From assembly GCF_014084105.1 (NCBI RefSeq), contig NZ_CP048289.1:1-64000 (forward strand): a DNA stretch of 64,000 nt. Reading direction: 5' to 3'. Source of the stretch: Streptacidiphilus sp. P02-A3a. Lineage in GTDB: Bacteria > Actinomycetota > Actinomycetes > Streptomycetales > Streptomycetaceae. Of this stretch, positions 53,685 through 62,585 are shown piece by piece. Within the stretch, counting starts at the first letter, position 1. Each line of letters begins with the position of its first letter. The translations under genes and the position numbers were made by a program. A model generated the notes under the pieces. It was not told the DNA's origin. It saw only the letters and a list, made by a program, of their open reading frames with translations, and did no database searches.

Positions 53685-55220
53685 ATGGCCGCGACGGTGA
53701 CGGATCAGTCGGTGCGGCGCATGCCCGCTCCGCGTCGAGTGCGGCTGATGCCGCTGGTGGCGCTCATCTTCTTCAGTGTTTCCGGTGGCGCCTACGGAAT
53801 CGAGGGGCTTTTCTCCACCTCGGGCCCGGGGATGGGCCTGCTGCTGATCGTGGTGGCCCCGCTGATCTACAGCATCCCGCACGCGCTGGTCTGCGCCGAG
53901 CTGGGCACCGCGCTCCCGGTCGAGGGCGGCTACTACCACTGGGTGAAGAAGGGCCTGGGCAAGTTCTGGGGCTTCCAGCAGGGCGTGCTCCAGTGGATCT
54001 GCAGCTTCGTGGACATGGCCGCCTACCCGGTGCTGTTCACCAGCTACCTGCAGAGCCTGGCCGCCTCGGTCGCCCCCGGCAAGCACGTGTTCTTCACCAT
54101 CGGCTCCTTCGAGTTCGACCTGAACTGGTTCATCTGCCTGGCCGTGATCGTGGTGTTCACCCTGGTCAACCTGCTGGGCGCGGGCTGGGTCGGCGAGTCC
54201 TCGGTGGTCTTCGCGTTGATCTGCCTCACCCCGATGCTGCTGCTCAGCGTCATCGGCATCGCGCACCTGATCAGCCACGGCACCAACCCGGTCAGCTCCT
54301 TCACCAGCGCCTCGAACCAGTCGACCTGGAACGCCTTCGGCTCCGGGCTGTTCATCGTGATGTGGAACTACTCCGGCTGGGACAGCGTGTCCAACGTCGC
54401 CGGGGAGATGGAGAACCCGCGCAAGCACCTGCCCCGGGCACTGGGCACGGCGGTGCTGCTGATCATGGTCGGCTACCTGCTGCCGGCGCTCGGCGCGCTC
54501 TCGGTCGGCCCCGGCGGCGCCAACGGCTGGCAGAACTGGGACGACGGCTCCTTCTCCGACGTCGCCAAGCAGCTGGTGGGCCCGTGGCTGCAGATCACGG
54601 TGACCGTCGGCGGGATGTTCGCCTCGGTGGCGATGTTCTCGGCGCTGCTCGCCTCCAACACCCGGCTGCCGTTCGTGCTGGCCCAGGACGGCTACTTCCC
54701 GTCCTGGGTGGCCAAGGAGACCAAGCGCTACCGGATGCCGATCGTCTCGATCATCGGCTCCTCGGTGATCTACGCGCTGTTCTGTCTCAGCAGCTTCGCC
54801 AACCTGGTCGTCTTCGACGTCTTCCTGACCAACATCGGCATCCTGCTCGAAGTCGCCGCGTTGATCGCACTGCGGATCCGCGAGCCCGAGCTGGAGCGTC
54901 CGTACCGGATCCCCGGCGGCTGGTGGTCGATCTCCGCGATCGTGGTCAGCCTGCTCGCCGTCTGCGGCTGGGCCGCGTACCAGCAGGCCACCGGGGACGG
55001 CGGCGGACAGGCGGTGCGGTACTGCCTGTACATCGTCGTCGGCTCGGTGCTGCTCTACTTCCCGCTGGAGTGGTGGCGCCGGTCCAAGGTGCGGCGCGAC
55101 CCCGCGCTGGACCTGAGCCCCGGCGGCGGGGGCTACGAGCGCTGGCTGGCCGGCGCGATCAACCGGGGCGTCGCCGCCCCGACGGCGGCCGTCGCCGAGG
55201 AGGCGCCGACCACGGCCTAG
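53685..55220 (+). CDS. APC-superfamily amino acid permease
   Basis: The 511-residue protein has about 12 membrane helices. The first helix region LIFFSVSGGAYGIEGLFSTSGPG has the G-x-G-x-E-like ligand loop, and helix 6 reads SGLFIVMWNYSGWDSVSNVAGEMENP, typical of APC permeases that take up amino acids or polyamines. The C-terminus is a short basic then Ala-rich tail. ATG 53685 has AGAGG about 5 nt upstream. Because a polyamine-type ABC operon follows, it may import an amine or amino acid as part of nitrogen scavenging, but this is context only. Confidence 0.88.
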   Translation: MAATVTDQSVRRMPAPRRVRLMPLVALIFFSVSGGAYGIEGLFSTSGPGMGLLLIVVAPLIYSIPHALVCAELGTALPVEGGYYHWVKKGLGKFWGFQQGVLQWICSFVDMAAYPVLFTSYLQSLAASVAPGKHVFFTIGSFEFDLNWFICLAVIVVFTLVNLLGAGWVGESSVVFALICLTPMLLLSVIGIAHLISHGTNPVSSFTSASNQSTWNAFGSGLFIVMWNYSGWDSVSNVAGEMENPRKHLPRALGTAVLLIMVGYLLPALGALSVGPGGANGWQNWDDGSFSDVAKQLVGPWLQITVTVGGMFASVAMFSALLASNTRLPFVLAQDGYFPSWVAKETKRYRMPIVSIIGSSVIYALFCLSSFANLVVFDVFLTNIGILLEVAALIALRIREPELERPYRIPGGWWSISAIVVSLLAVCGWAAYQQATGDGGGQAVRYCLYIVVGSVLLYFPLEWWRRSKVRRDPALDLSPGGGGYERWLAGAINRGVAAPTAAVAEEAPTTA

Positions 55221-55238
55221 GCCACTGCCCGCCGTCCA

Positions 55239-55281
55239 CGAACAGGGGCCGCACGGAATCCTTCCGTGCGGCCCCTGTTCG
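55239..55281 (+). terminator. Terminator after the APC permease
   Basis: Perfect 20-bp arms at 55239-55258 and 55262-55281 enclose a 3-base loop. It starts 19 bases after the stop and is one of the strongest hairpins in the window. Confidence 0.85.
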
Positions 55282-55597
55282 TCTCCTGAGCCGGACCGGC
55301 GGGCCGGAGCGGCGGCGGCCGGTGCTTGTCATACCCGCATGGCTTCTGTTGCGCCTTTTACATCTTGTATATGGCTTTCCGGGCGGCAGGTGACGCAGGG
55401 TAAGGCAGTGATGCGGATCACGTTGTTAATCTCAAAGAAACATAACGATTCCGCTGTCGAAGAGCATGTGGGCCTATGGAATTCGCAGTTTTCCGCCCTA
55501 ATCTCTGACCCCATCCAGTACTTCGGCACGTGAACTGGCATCGCTGGAAAGGACCAGACCAGCACCCGGCGTTCTGCAGAAAGGCCGTACCCCACTC
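55282..55597 (+). promoter_or_regulatory. Promoter region of the polyamine-type ABC operon
   Basis: These 316 bases contain no credible gene. The part from about 55330 to 55500 is markedly AT-rich for this genome. It holds an inverted repeat GTGAT-GCGG-ATCAC at 55408-55421, which resembles CRP-like or GntR-type operators, followed by AT-rich sequence (GTTGTTAATCTCAAAGAAAC). A complex regulated promoter is likely. Confidence 0.5.
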
Positions 55598-56842
55598 ATG
55601 ACGGGCTCCAGCTCCTTCGACCTCGCGCGGTTCGCCAACCGCACCCGGGCCCATTCGGCGGCAGCCGCCATGAGCCGCCGCTCCCTGCTGCGCGGCGCGG
55701 CGGCCGGCGGGCTGGCGGCGACCGGTGCCGTGGCGCTGTCCGGCTGCGGTGTGCAGGGGCACGTCGTCCCGCCGGGCAGCGACGACAGTGGTGAGGCGGG
55801 CAAGGACTACTCCGCCACCGAGAAGAAGGTCGTCTGGGCGACCTGGCCGCAGTACATCGACGTCAGCGCGAAGAACCCCAGCGACCACCCGACGCTGGAC
55901 GAGTTCGAGAAGCGGACCGGGATCCAGGTCACCTACCTGGAGGTCATCAACGACAACAACGACTGGTACACCAAGATCGACCCGTACCTGGTCAAGGGGA
56001 TCGACACCGGCTACGACGTGATGGTCGTCAGCGACTACATGATCTCCAAGTACAAGGCGTACGACTACATCCAGGAACTGAACCTGGCGAACATCCCCAA
56101 CCACGCCAAGATGCTGCCCAGCGTGCTGCGCGACCCGGCCGACCCGGGCCGCCGCTTCTCGGTGCCGTGGGCGTACGGCTACACCACGATCGCGTACAAC
56201 ACCAACCTGGTGAAGCAGCCGATCACCTCCATCGGCGAGGTCTTCACCCGCGCCGACCTGCGCGGCAAGGTCTCGCTGTTCAGCGAGATGGAGGACACCA
56301 TGGGGCTGGCGCTGCTCGCCAACGGCTTCGACCCGGAGAAGTTCACCGACGACCAGTTCAACAAGGCCCTGGAGTACGTGCGCCGGGCCAAGGACTCGGG
56401 CCAGGTCCGGGCGTTCACCGGGAACGACTACCTGAGCGACTTCCAGCAGGGCAACACCGCCGTGACCATGGCCTACTCCGGTGACGTCGCCCAGCTCGGC
56501 AAGCCGAACCTGGTCACCCTGAACCTCCCCAAGGAGGGGCTGCTGTCCTGGTCCGACAACTGCGTGATCCCCGACTACGCGCGGCACAAGACCAACGCCG
56601 AGAAGTTGATGAACTTCTACCTGGAGCCGGAGATCGCCGCCGAGCTCGACGACTACATCGACTACATCCCCTCGGTCGAGGGTGCGGTCGCGGCGCTCCA
56701 GCAGCTCGACTCGACGGCGGCAGCGGTACCGCTAATCGTCCCCACCAAGGCGATGGACGCCGCGTCGCACGGGTTCATGGCGCTCACCATCGCCCAACTG
56801 GACGACTACACCAGTCGCTTCCAGCAGGTCACCGGCCAGTAG
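55598..56842 (+). CDS. potD: Spermidine/putrescine-type ABC transporter substrate-binding lipoprotein
   Basis: The 414-residue protein has a twin-arginine signal and lipobox: SRRSLLRGAAAGGLAATGAVALSGC, with the lipidated Cys near residue 50. The mature part is a periplasmic-binding-protein fold with VVWATWPQYIDVSAKNP, DVMVVSDYMISKYKAYDYIQ and RRFSVPWAYGYTTIAYNTN, like PotD/PotF. It should capture a polyamine or similar cation outside the cell. AGAAAGG lies 13 nt before the ATG. The three remaining transporter genes follow with short gaps or overlaps. Polyamine specificity is by family only. Confidence 0.9.
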   Translation: MTGSSSFDLARFANRTRAHSAAAAMSRRSLLRGAAAGGLAATGAVALSGCGVQGHVVPPGSDDSGEAGKDYSATEKKVVWATWPQYIDVSAKNPSDHPTLDEFEKRTGIQVTYLEVINDNNDWYTKIDPYLVKGIDTGYDVMVVSDYMISKYKAYDYIQELNLANIPNHAKMLPSVLRDPADPGRRFSVPWAYGYTTIAYNTNLVKQPITSIGEVFTRADLRGKVSLFSEMEDTMGLALLANGFDPEKFTDDQFNKALEYVRRAKDSGQVRAFTGNDYLSDFQQGNTAVTMAYSGDVAQLGKPNLVTLNLPKEGLLSWSDNCVIPDYARHKTNAEKLMNFYLEPEIAAELDDYIDYIPSVEGAVAALQQLDSTAAAVPLIVPTKAMDAASHGFMALTIAQLDDYTSRFQQVTGQ

Positions 56843-56876
56843 CGGTCCCCGTCCCCTCAGCGAAAGCAGAACCTCG

Positions 56877-58028
56877 ATGAGCTCCAACGATGTACTCGGC
56901 CGCAGCGAGGGCGGGGATCTCCGCCTTGTCGGCCTGACCAAGCGCTTCGGCTCCTTCAAGGCCGTGGACAACCTCGACCTGGTGATCCCGCAGGGCTCCT
57001 TCTTCGCCCTGCTCGGCGCGTCCGGCTGCGGCAAGACCACCACCCTGCGGATGGTCTCCGGTCTGGAGGACCCCACCGCCGGACAGATCTTCCTCGGCGA
57101 GCAGGACGTCACCGACACCAAGCCGTACCGGCGCCCGGTCAACACCGTCTTCCAGAACTACGCGCTCTTCCCGCACCTCGACATCTTCGAGAACGTCGCC
57201 TTCGGCCTCCGCCGCCGCGGCTTCAAGAGCGTCAAGCCGCAGGTCGAGTCGATGCTGGAGCTGGTCGAGCTGGGCCACCTGGCCCGGCGCAAGCCCACCC
57301 AGCTCTCCGGCGGCCAGCAGCAGCGGATCGCGCTGGCCCGGGCGCTGATCAACCAGCCGCAGGTGCTGCTGCTGGACGAGCCGCTGGGCGCGCTGGACCT
57401 CAAGCTGCGGCGCACCATGCAGATCGAGCTGAAGCGGATCCAGACCGAGGTCGGGCTGACCTTCGTGCACGTCACCCACGACCAGGAGGAGGCCATGACC
57501 ATGGCCGACACCATCGCGGTGATGAACCACGGCCGGATCGAGCAGATGGGCTCCCCCGCCGAGCTGTACGAGAACCCGCGGACGACCTTCGTCGCCAACT
57601 TCCTCGGCCAGTCCAACCTGATCCCCGGCACCGTGGTCGACGCCGGCGGCGACGTGGTCACCGTCACCGCCCACGGCCGCAGGCTCACCCTGGACAGCAA
57701 GCGCTGTCGGACCACCAGCGGACCGATCATCCTGGGCGTCCGCCCGGAGAAGGTGCAGATAGCCGAGACCGAGGCGGACGTGCCGTCCGGCTTCAACGCG
57801 CTGACCGGCACCGTCTCCGACGCCTCCTTCATCGGGGTCTCCACCCAGTACCTGGTCGAGCTGCCGTCCGGGCAGGAGCTGGCGGTCTTCGAGCAGAACA
57901 CCGGCCGCGCCATCCAGCGCCCCGGCAGCGAGGTCGTCGTCTACTGGGACCCGAGCCAGGGCTTCGGCCTCGACGGCTCCCAGGACATCGGCGCGGGCGC
58001 GGGCCTGGACGAGGAGGGCGCCGCGTGA
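56877..58028 (+). CDS. potA: Spermidine/putrescine-type ABC transporter ATPase
   Basis: The 383-residue protein is an ABC ATPase with Walker A GASGCGKT at 47-54, Q-loop, signature LSGGQQQR at 143-150 and Walker B LLLDEP with Asp167-Glu168. The switch His is in THDQEEAMTMAD. A C-terminal TOBE/OB region (about 290-370; VRPEKVQIAE) is typical of PotA and regulates uptake. It lies 34 bases after potD, and its stop overlaps the potB start by 4 bases. Confidence 0.93.
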   Translation: MSSNDVLGRSEGGDLRLVGLTKRFGSFKAVDNLDLVIPQGSFFALLGASGCGKTTTLRMVSGLEDPTAGQIFLGEQDVTDTKPYRRPVNTVFQNYALFPHLDIFENVAFGLRRRGFKSVKPQVESMLELVELGHLARRKPTQLSGGQQQRIALARALINQPQVLLLDEPLGALDLKLRRTMQIELKRIQTEVGLTFVHVTHDQEEAMTMADTIAVMNHGRIEQMGSPAELYENPRTTFVANFLGQSNLIPGTVVDAGGDVVTVTAHGRRLTLDSKRCRTTSGPIILGVRPEKVQIAETEADVPSGFNALTGTVSDASFIGVSTQYLVELPSGQELAVFEQNTGRAIQRPGSEVVVYWDPSQGFGLDGSQDIGAGAGLDEEGAA

Positions 58029-58954
58029 GCACGCTCACCGACCCCGCCACCCGGCCCCCGGCCCCCGAGCCCCAACCCGACCACAAGGCCAAGCGCAACT
58101 GGACCCCCTGGGTACTGCTGCTGCCCGGGCTGCTGTGGCTGATCGTCTTCTTCCTGGTGCCGATCCTCACCTCGGTGTCCGCGTCGGTGCAGACCGGCAA
58201 CTTCGACGACGGCTTCAAGGTCACCTGGGACTGGGGGAACTACTACCACGCGCTGCACGACTACCGCACCCAGTACTGGCACTCCGGGATCTACTCGGTG
58301 CTCACCACCGTCTTCTGCCTGGCGCTGGGCTACCCCGCCGCCTACTTCATCGCCTTCAAGGGCGGCAAGTACAAGTCGCTGCTGATGGCGCTGGTGATCG
58401 TGCCGTCGTTCACCAGCTTCCTGATCCGCACCATCGCCTGGAAGACCATCCTGGCCGACAACGGCACGGTCGTGCACGCCCTCAACAAGACCGGCGTGCT
58501 GCACGTCACCAGCGCGATGGGCTGGACCGTCGGCGACCATGTGCTGGCCAGCCCGGCCGCGGTGGTCTGCGGCATGGTCTACAACTTCCTGCCGTTCACC
58601 ATCCTGCCGCTGTACACCTCGCTGGAGAAGATCGACCCGCGGCTGCACGAGGCAGGCCAGGACCTGTACTGCAACGCCTTCACCACCTGGCGGCGGATCA
58701 CCCTGCCGCTGTCCATGCCCGGCGTGATCGGCGGCACCCTGCTGACCTTCATCCCCGCCGTCGGCGACTACATCAACGCGCAGCTGCTCGGCAACCCCAA
58801 CACCAACGTGGTCGGCCAGAAGATCGAGGACCTGTTCCTGCGCGACACCCAGGGCTACCCGGTCGGCTCGGCGATCTCGGTCGTGATGATGGTCGCGACG
58901 CTGGTCCTGGTCATGACCTACATCCGCAAGGCCGGTACGGAGGACCTGATCTGA
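58025..58954 (+). CDS. potB: Spermidine/putrescine-type ABC transporter permease 1
   Basis: The 309-residue protein has six membrane helices and the ABC permease EAA loop, near HEAGQDLYCNAFTTWRRITLPLSMPG. The N-terminus WTPWVLLLPGLLWLIVFFLVPIL is helix 1. The GTG start overlaps the potA stop (GTGA), and the stop overlaps the potC ATG (TGATG), so translation is coupled. Confidence 0.91.
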   Translation: MSTLTDPATRPPAPEPQPDHKAKRNWTPWVLLLPGLLWLIVFFLVPILTSVSASVQTGNFDDGFKVTWDWGNYYHALHDYRTQYWHSGIYSVLTTVFCLALGYPAAYFIAFKGGKYKSLLMALVIVPSFTSFLIRTIAWKTILADNGTVVHALNKTGVLHVTSAMGWTVGDHVLASPAAVVCGMVYNFLPFTILPLYTSLEKIDPRLHEAGQDLYCNAFTTWRRITLPLSMPGVIGGTLLTFIPAVGDYINAQLLGNPNTNVVGQKIEDLFLRDTQGYPVGSAISVVMMVATLVLVMTYIRKAGTEDLI

Positions 58955-59817
58955 TGGCCACGCTCACCGCTGCCCCGGCCCGCCCCGGCGGCACCGCGCA
59001 GCCCGTCCGCCGCCGCTCCCCGCTGGCCTGGGCCCGCGAGCACATCCTGCTCGTGGTCACCGTCCTGATCTTCGTCTTCATGCTGGCCCCGAACGCGGTC
59101 ATCCTGTGGATGTCGTTCAACAAGCCGGTCGGCAAGTTCGACTACACCTGGAACAAGTTCTCGCTCAGCGCCTGGAAGAACCCCTGCGCCAGCAGCGAGA
59201 TGTGCCACAGCCTCGGCCTGTCGCTGCAGATCGGCGTGGTCGCCACGATCGGCGCCACCGTCCTCGGCACGATGATCGCCTTCGCGATGGTCCGCCACCG
59301 CTTCAGAGCCCGCTCCGGCATCAACGCGCTGCTGTTCCTGCCGATGGCCGCCCCCGAGGTGGTCATGGGCGCCACCCTGACCGCGCTGTTCTTCAACACC
59401 GTCGGCCCCGGCTCGCTGGGCTTCTGGACCATCACCATCGCGCACGTGATGTTCTGCCTCAGCTATGTGGTGGTCACCGTCAAGTCCCGGCTGGCGGGCA
59501 TGGACCCGACCCTGGAACGCGCGGCGCAGGACCTCTACGCGACGCCGTTCCAGACCTTCATGAAGGTCACCCTGCCGCTGGTCGCGCCCGGTATCGCCGC
59601 CGCCGCGCTGCTCTCCTTCGCGCTGTCGATCGACGACTACATCATCACGGTCTTCACGGCGGGCAACCTGGAGACCTTCCCGATGTACATCTACGGCTCG
59701 GTGCAGCGCTCCTACCCGGCGCAGATCGACGTCATCGGCTCGATGATGCTGCTCGGGACGATGGCGATCATCGCCTTCTCGCAGCTCCTCGGCCGGGCCA
59801 GGACCGCCCGCAAGTAG
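58954..59817 (+). CDS. potC: Spermidine/putrescine-type ABC transporter permease 2
   Basis: The 287-residue protein is the second channel subunit, with helix 1 ILLVVTVLIFVFMLAPNAVI and the EAA loop LERAAQDLYATPFQTFMKVTLPLVAPG, followed by SIDDYIITVFTAG, typical of PotC. The ATG overlaps the potB stop by one base. This is the last gene of the operon; 56 bases separate it from the methyltransferase gene, which appears to have its own promoter. Confidence 0.91.
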   Translation: MATLTAAPARPGGTAQPVRRRSPLAWAREHILLVVTVLIFVFMLAPNAVILWMSFNKPVGKFDYTWNKFSLSAWKNPCASSEMCHSLGLSLQIGVVATIGATVLGTMIAFAMVRHRFRARSGINALLFLPMAAPEVVMGATLTALFFNTVGPGSLGFWTITIAHVMFCLSYVVVTVKSRLAGMDPTLERAAQDLYATPFQTFMKVTLPLVAPGIAAAALLSFALSIDDYIITVFTAGNLETFPMYIYGSVQRSYPAQIDVIGSMMLLGTMAIIAFSQLLGRARTARK

Positions 59818-59861
59818 TCCCCGGCCCCCGCCCGCGTGGGCGCGTCCGCACGGGACGCGCC

Positions 59862-59867
59862 TACGCT
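59862..59867 (+). promoter_or_regulatory. -10 element of a probable leaderless transcript
   Basis: TACGCT is followed by 6 bases and then GTG 59874. In actinobacteria this spacing usually means that transcription begins at the start codon itself. No ribosome binding site precedes the GTG, which agrees. Confidence 0.55.
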
Positions 59868-59873
59868 TGCGGG

Positions 59874-60623
59874 GTGAACGACACGGATCAGCCGGCCGGG
59901 CGCTGGCGCGGGCTCGCCCCCGACAGCGTGCTGCTCGACGGCTTCCACGCGCTCAAGCACGCGCTGCGCTTCGGCGCGGACGTGCGGATGGTGCTCACCA
60001 GCGACCGGACGGCGGTCGCGGCGCTGGCCGCGCAGCTGGCGGCGGACGTCGCCGGGCCGATCGCCGAGTCGGCGGTGGAGGTCCCGGCCGCGGTGCTGCG
60101 GGAGCTGGTGCCCCGGCCGCACCCCACCGGCATCGTCGCGCTCGCCGCCCGCCCGGACCGGGGGGCGGCGCTCGCCGCCCTCGCCCGGCAGCCGCGGCGG
60201 GCCCCGGTGGTGCTGTTGGACAACCCGCGCAACCTCGGCAACGTCGGCGCGGTGGTCCGGCTCGCGGCGGGTTTCGGCGCGACCGGCGTGGTCACCACCG
60301 GCGACACCGACCCCTGGCACCCGACCGTGGTCCGGGCCGGGGCGGGGCTCCACTTCGCCACCGTGGTCGAACAACTGACGCTGGATCAACTCCCGCGCGG
60401 CCCGCTGTACGTACTGGACCCGGAGGGCGCGGACATCCGCGGTCTGCCGTTCCCGGACGACGCGCTGCTCGCCTTCGGCTCCGAGCGCCACGGCATCTCG
60501 CCGGAACTCCGGGCGCGGGCCGACCAGTTGGTCGCGATTCCGATGCGGCCGCAGGTCTCCAGCTTCAACCTGGCCACGAGCGTGGGGATGGGCCTGTTCC
60601 ACTGGATGTCCGGGCGGGGCTGA
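59874..60623 (+). CDS. SpoU/TrmH-family RNA 2'-O-ribose methyltransferase
   Basis: The 249-residue protein has the SPOUT knotted C-terminal domain. Motif 1 is VVLLDNPRNLGNVGAVVRLAAGFGATGVVTTG, motif 2 is LLAFGSERHGISPEL, and motif 3 is PMRPQVSSFNLATSVGMGL. These bind S-adenosylmethionine in the knot. The N-terminal substrate-binding part (SVLLDGFHALKHALRFGADVRMV) resembles TrmH or 23S rRNA methyltransferases, so the target is tRNA or rRNA but cannot be fixed. GTG 59874 appears leaderless. Confidence 0.88.
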   Translation: MNDTDQPAGRWRGLAPDSVLLDGFHALKHALRFGADVRMVLTSDRTAVAALAAQLAADVAGPIAESAVEVPAAVLRELVPRPHPTGIVALAARPDRGAALAALARQPRRAPVVLLDNPRNLGNVGAVVRLAAGFGATGVVTTGDTDPWHPTVVRAGAGLHFATVVEQLTLDQLPRGPLYVLDPEGADIRGLPFPDDALLAFGSERHGISPELRARADQLVAIPMRPQVSSFNLATSVGMGLFHWMSGRG

Positions 60624-60641
60624 CCCCAGGGGGCGGGTCCG

Positions 60642-60681
60642 CGCGCCGGGGGTGGCGTGTCCGGGCCACCCCCGGCGCGCG
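60642..60681. terminator. Bidirectional terminator between the SpoU and MFS genes
   Basis: Perfect 16-bp arms at 60642-60657 and 60666-60681 with an 8-base loop lie between convergent genes. Confidence 0.85.
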
Positions 60682-60690
60682 TGCGGGAGG

Positions 60691-62418
60691 CTACGCCCGC
60701 TTCGTGCCGCCGCCGGTGACCACCGACGCGCCCGCCGCGATCAGGCAGGCGGCGAGGGCGAACCAGAAGGCGACCGTGAGGCCGTCCTGGAACGGCCCGG
60801 TGATCAGGTGCGGGAAGAAGCTGCGCCCGGTGAGGTAGGAGGCCTTGTCCGCGGGCAGGTTGTGCAGCACCTGCTGCCCGAGCAGCTGCTTCATCGGGTT
60901 GTAGCCCAGGAAGCAGGCGAACAGCACGGCCAGCGGCGGCAGATGGGAGATCTGCGTGGCCGCGGCGGTGGGCACGCCCTGCTGGGTCAGCCCGCTGTAC
61001 ATCGCGCTCGGCAGGTGCGACGACAGGCCCAGCACGATCAGGCTGAAGAAGACGCCGATGGAGAGCACCATCGCGGTGTTCTGGAAGGTCGCGGTCATCC
61101 CGGCGCCGACCCCGCGCTGCTGCGGCGGCAGCGAGTTCATGATCTGCACCCGGTTCGGCGAGGCGAACAGGCCCGCGCCCAACCCGTTGAGGACCAGGAT
61201 CAGCGCGAACGCCCAGTACGGGAAGTCCACCGGCAGGATCATCAGCAGACCGAAGCTCAGTGCGTTCAGCAGCGCCCCGGCGACGGTGAACAGCCGGGAG
61301 CCGAAGCGGTCGGCGAGCATCCCGGACAGCGGCGCGGCCACCAGCAGCCCCACGGTCAGCGGGATCATGTAGATACCGGCCCAGAGCGGGGTCTGCTCGA
61401 AGCTGTAGCCGTGCAGCGGCAGCCAGATCCCCTGGAGCCAGATGATCAGGATGAACTGGAGTCCGCCGCGGCCGAGCGCGGCCAGCAGGCTGGCCAGGTT
61501 GCCCGCGGTGAACGCCTTGATCTTGAACAGCGAGAGGTGGAACAGCGGCTCGGCGACCCGGGTCTCGATCCAGCAGAAGACCAGCAGCACCACGATGCCG
61601 CCGCCCATCGCGGTGATCACCCAGGGGTTGCTCCAGCCGGTGCTGCTGCCGCCGTAGGGCTGGATGCCGTAGGTGATGCCGACCAGGACCGAGATCAGGC
61701 CGACGGCGAAGGTGAGGTTGCCCCACCAGTCCATCTTGGCCGGGCGGCGCTCGCTGGTGTCCTTCAGCTTGAGGTAGGCCCAGACCGTGCCGAACAGGCT
61801 GACCGGGACCGACACCAGGAAGATCCAGCGCCAGCCGACCGGGCCGAGCACGCCGCCGAGCATCAGGCCGAGGAAGGACCCGGCGATACCGGCGATCACG
61901 TTGATGCCGAGCGCGGTGCCGCGCTGGTTGGCCGGGAAGGCGTCGGTGAGGATGGCGGTGGAGTTGGCGAAGATCAGCGCGCCGCCGATGCCCTGGACCA
62001 CCCGCCAGCCGATCAGCCACAGGGCGGCCTGCGAGCCGTGGCCGAAGGTGAGCGAGAGCATGATCGAGCAGACCGTGAACACGGCGAAGCCCATGTTGTA
62101 CATGCGCACCCGGCCGAACATGTCGCCGAGCCGTCCGAAGGAGACCACCAGCACGGCGGTGACCACCATGAAGCCCATCATCATCCACAGCAGATAACTG
62201 GTGTTCTGCGGATCGAGTGGGTTGAGCTTGATGCCGTCGAAGATGTTGGGCAGTGCGATCAGCACGATCGACTGGTTGATCATCACCATCAGCATGCCGA
62301 TGGTGGTGTTGGACAGAGCGACCCACTTGTAGTGCGGTCCGTGCGGACTGTGATGAGCCAGTGGATCGGTTCCGGGTGGTTGCGTGGATATAGGCGGATT
62401 GGCGGTGTCGCCAGCCAT
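60691..62418 (-). CDS. MFS exporter, 14-helix (DHA2) type
   Basis: The 575-residue protein has an N-terminal arm and then WVALSNTTIGMLMVMINQSIVLIALPNIF, a DHA2-type first helix in which Asn-Gln replace the usual Leu-Asp. Motif A is VSFGRLGDMFGRVRMY; motif C-like NVIAGIAGSFLGLMLGG follows. The C-terminal region has a long hydrophilic loop between helices 13 and 14 (about residues 480-540). Members export drugs or metabolites. No dedicated regulator is adjacent; the Old Yellow Enzyme gene upstream is also leftward but separated by a terminator. Confidence 0.9.
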   Translation of the reverse strand: MAGDTANPPISTQPPGTDPLAHHSPHGPHYKWVALSNTTIGMLMVMINQSIVLIALPNIFDGIKLNPLDPQNTSYLLWMMMGFMVVTAVLVVSFGRLGDMFGRVRMYNMGFAVFTVCSIMLSLTFGHGSQAALWLIGWRVVQGIGGALIFANSTAILTDAFPANQRGTALGINVIAGIAGSFLGLMLGGVLGPVGWRWIFLVSVPVSLFGTVWAYLKLKDTSERRPAKMDWWGNLTFAVGLISVLVGITYGIQPYGGSSTGWSNPWVITAMGGGIVVLLVFCWIETRVAEPLFHLSLFKIKAFTAGNLASLLAALGRGGLQFILIIWLQGIWLPLHGYSFEQTPLWAGIYMIPLTVGLLVAAPLSGMLADRFGSRLFTVAGALLNALSFGLLMILPVDFPYWAFALILVLNGLGAGLFASPNRVQIMNSLPPQQRGVGAGMTATFQNTAMVLSIGVFFSLIVLGLSSHLPSAMYSGLTQQGVPTAAATQISHLPPLAVLFACFLGYNPMKQLLGQQVLHNLPADKASYLTGRSFFPHLITGPFQDGLTVAFWFALAACLIAAGASVVTGGGTKRA

Positions 62419-62521
62419 GGAGGATCCCTCACTTCAGTGGTTGCTACCTACAACAATCCCAGGAGTGGGGAGGATTGTCACCCGGCTTCGGCTTTCCCGG
62501 GTGGCGCCGAGGGCATGCCGA

Positions 62522-62561
62522 AGGGCCCGGACCCCCCGTGTCCGGTGGGGGTCCGGGCCCT
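62522..62561 (-). terminator. Terminator downstream of the Old Yellow Enzyme gene
   Basis: Perfect 15-bp arms at 62522-62536 and 62547-62561 with a 10-base loop lie 25 bases past the stop of the leftward gene. Confidence 0.8.
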
Positions 62562-62585
62562 GATCACGGCGCCCGGGGCGCGGGC

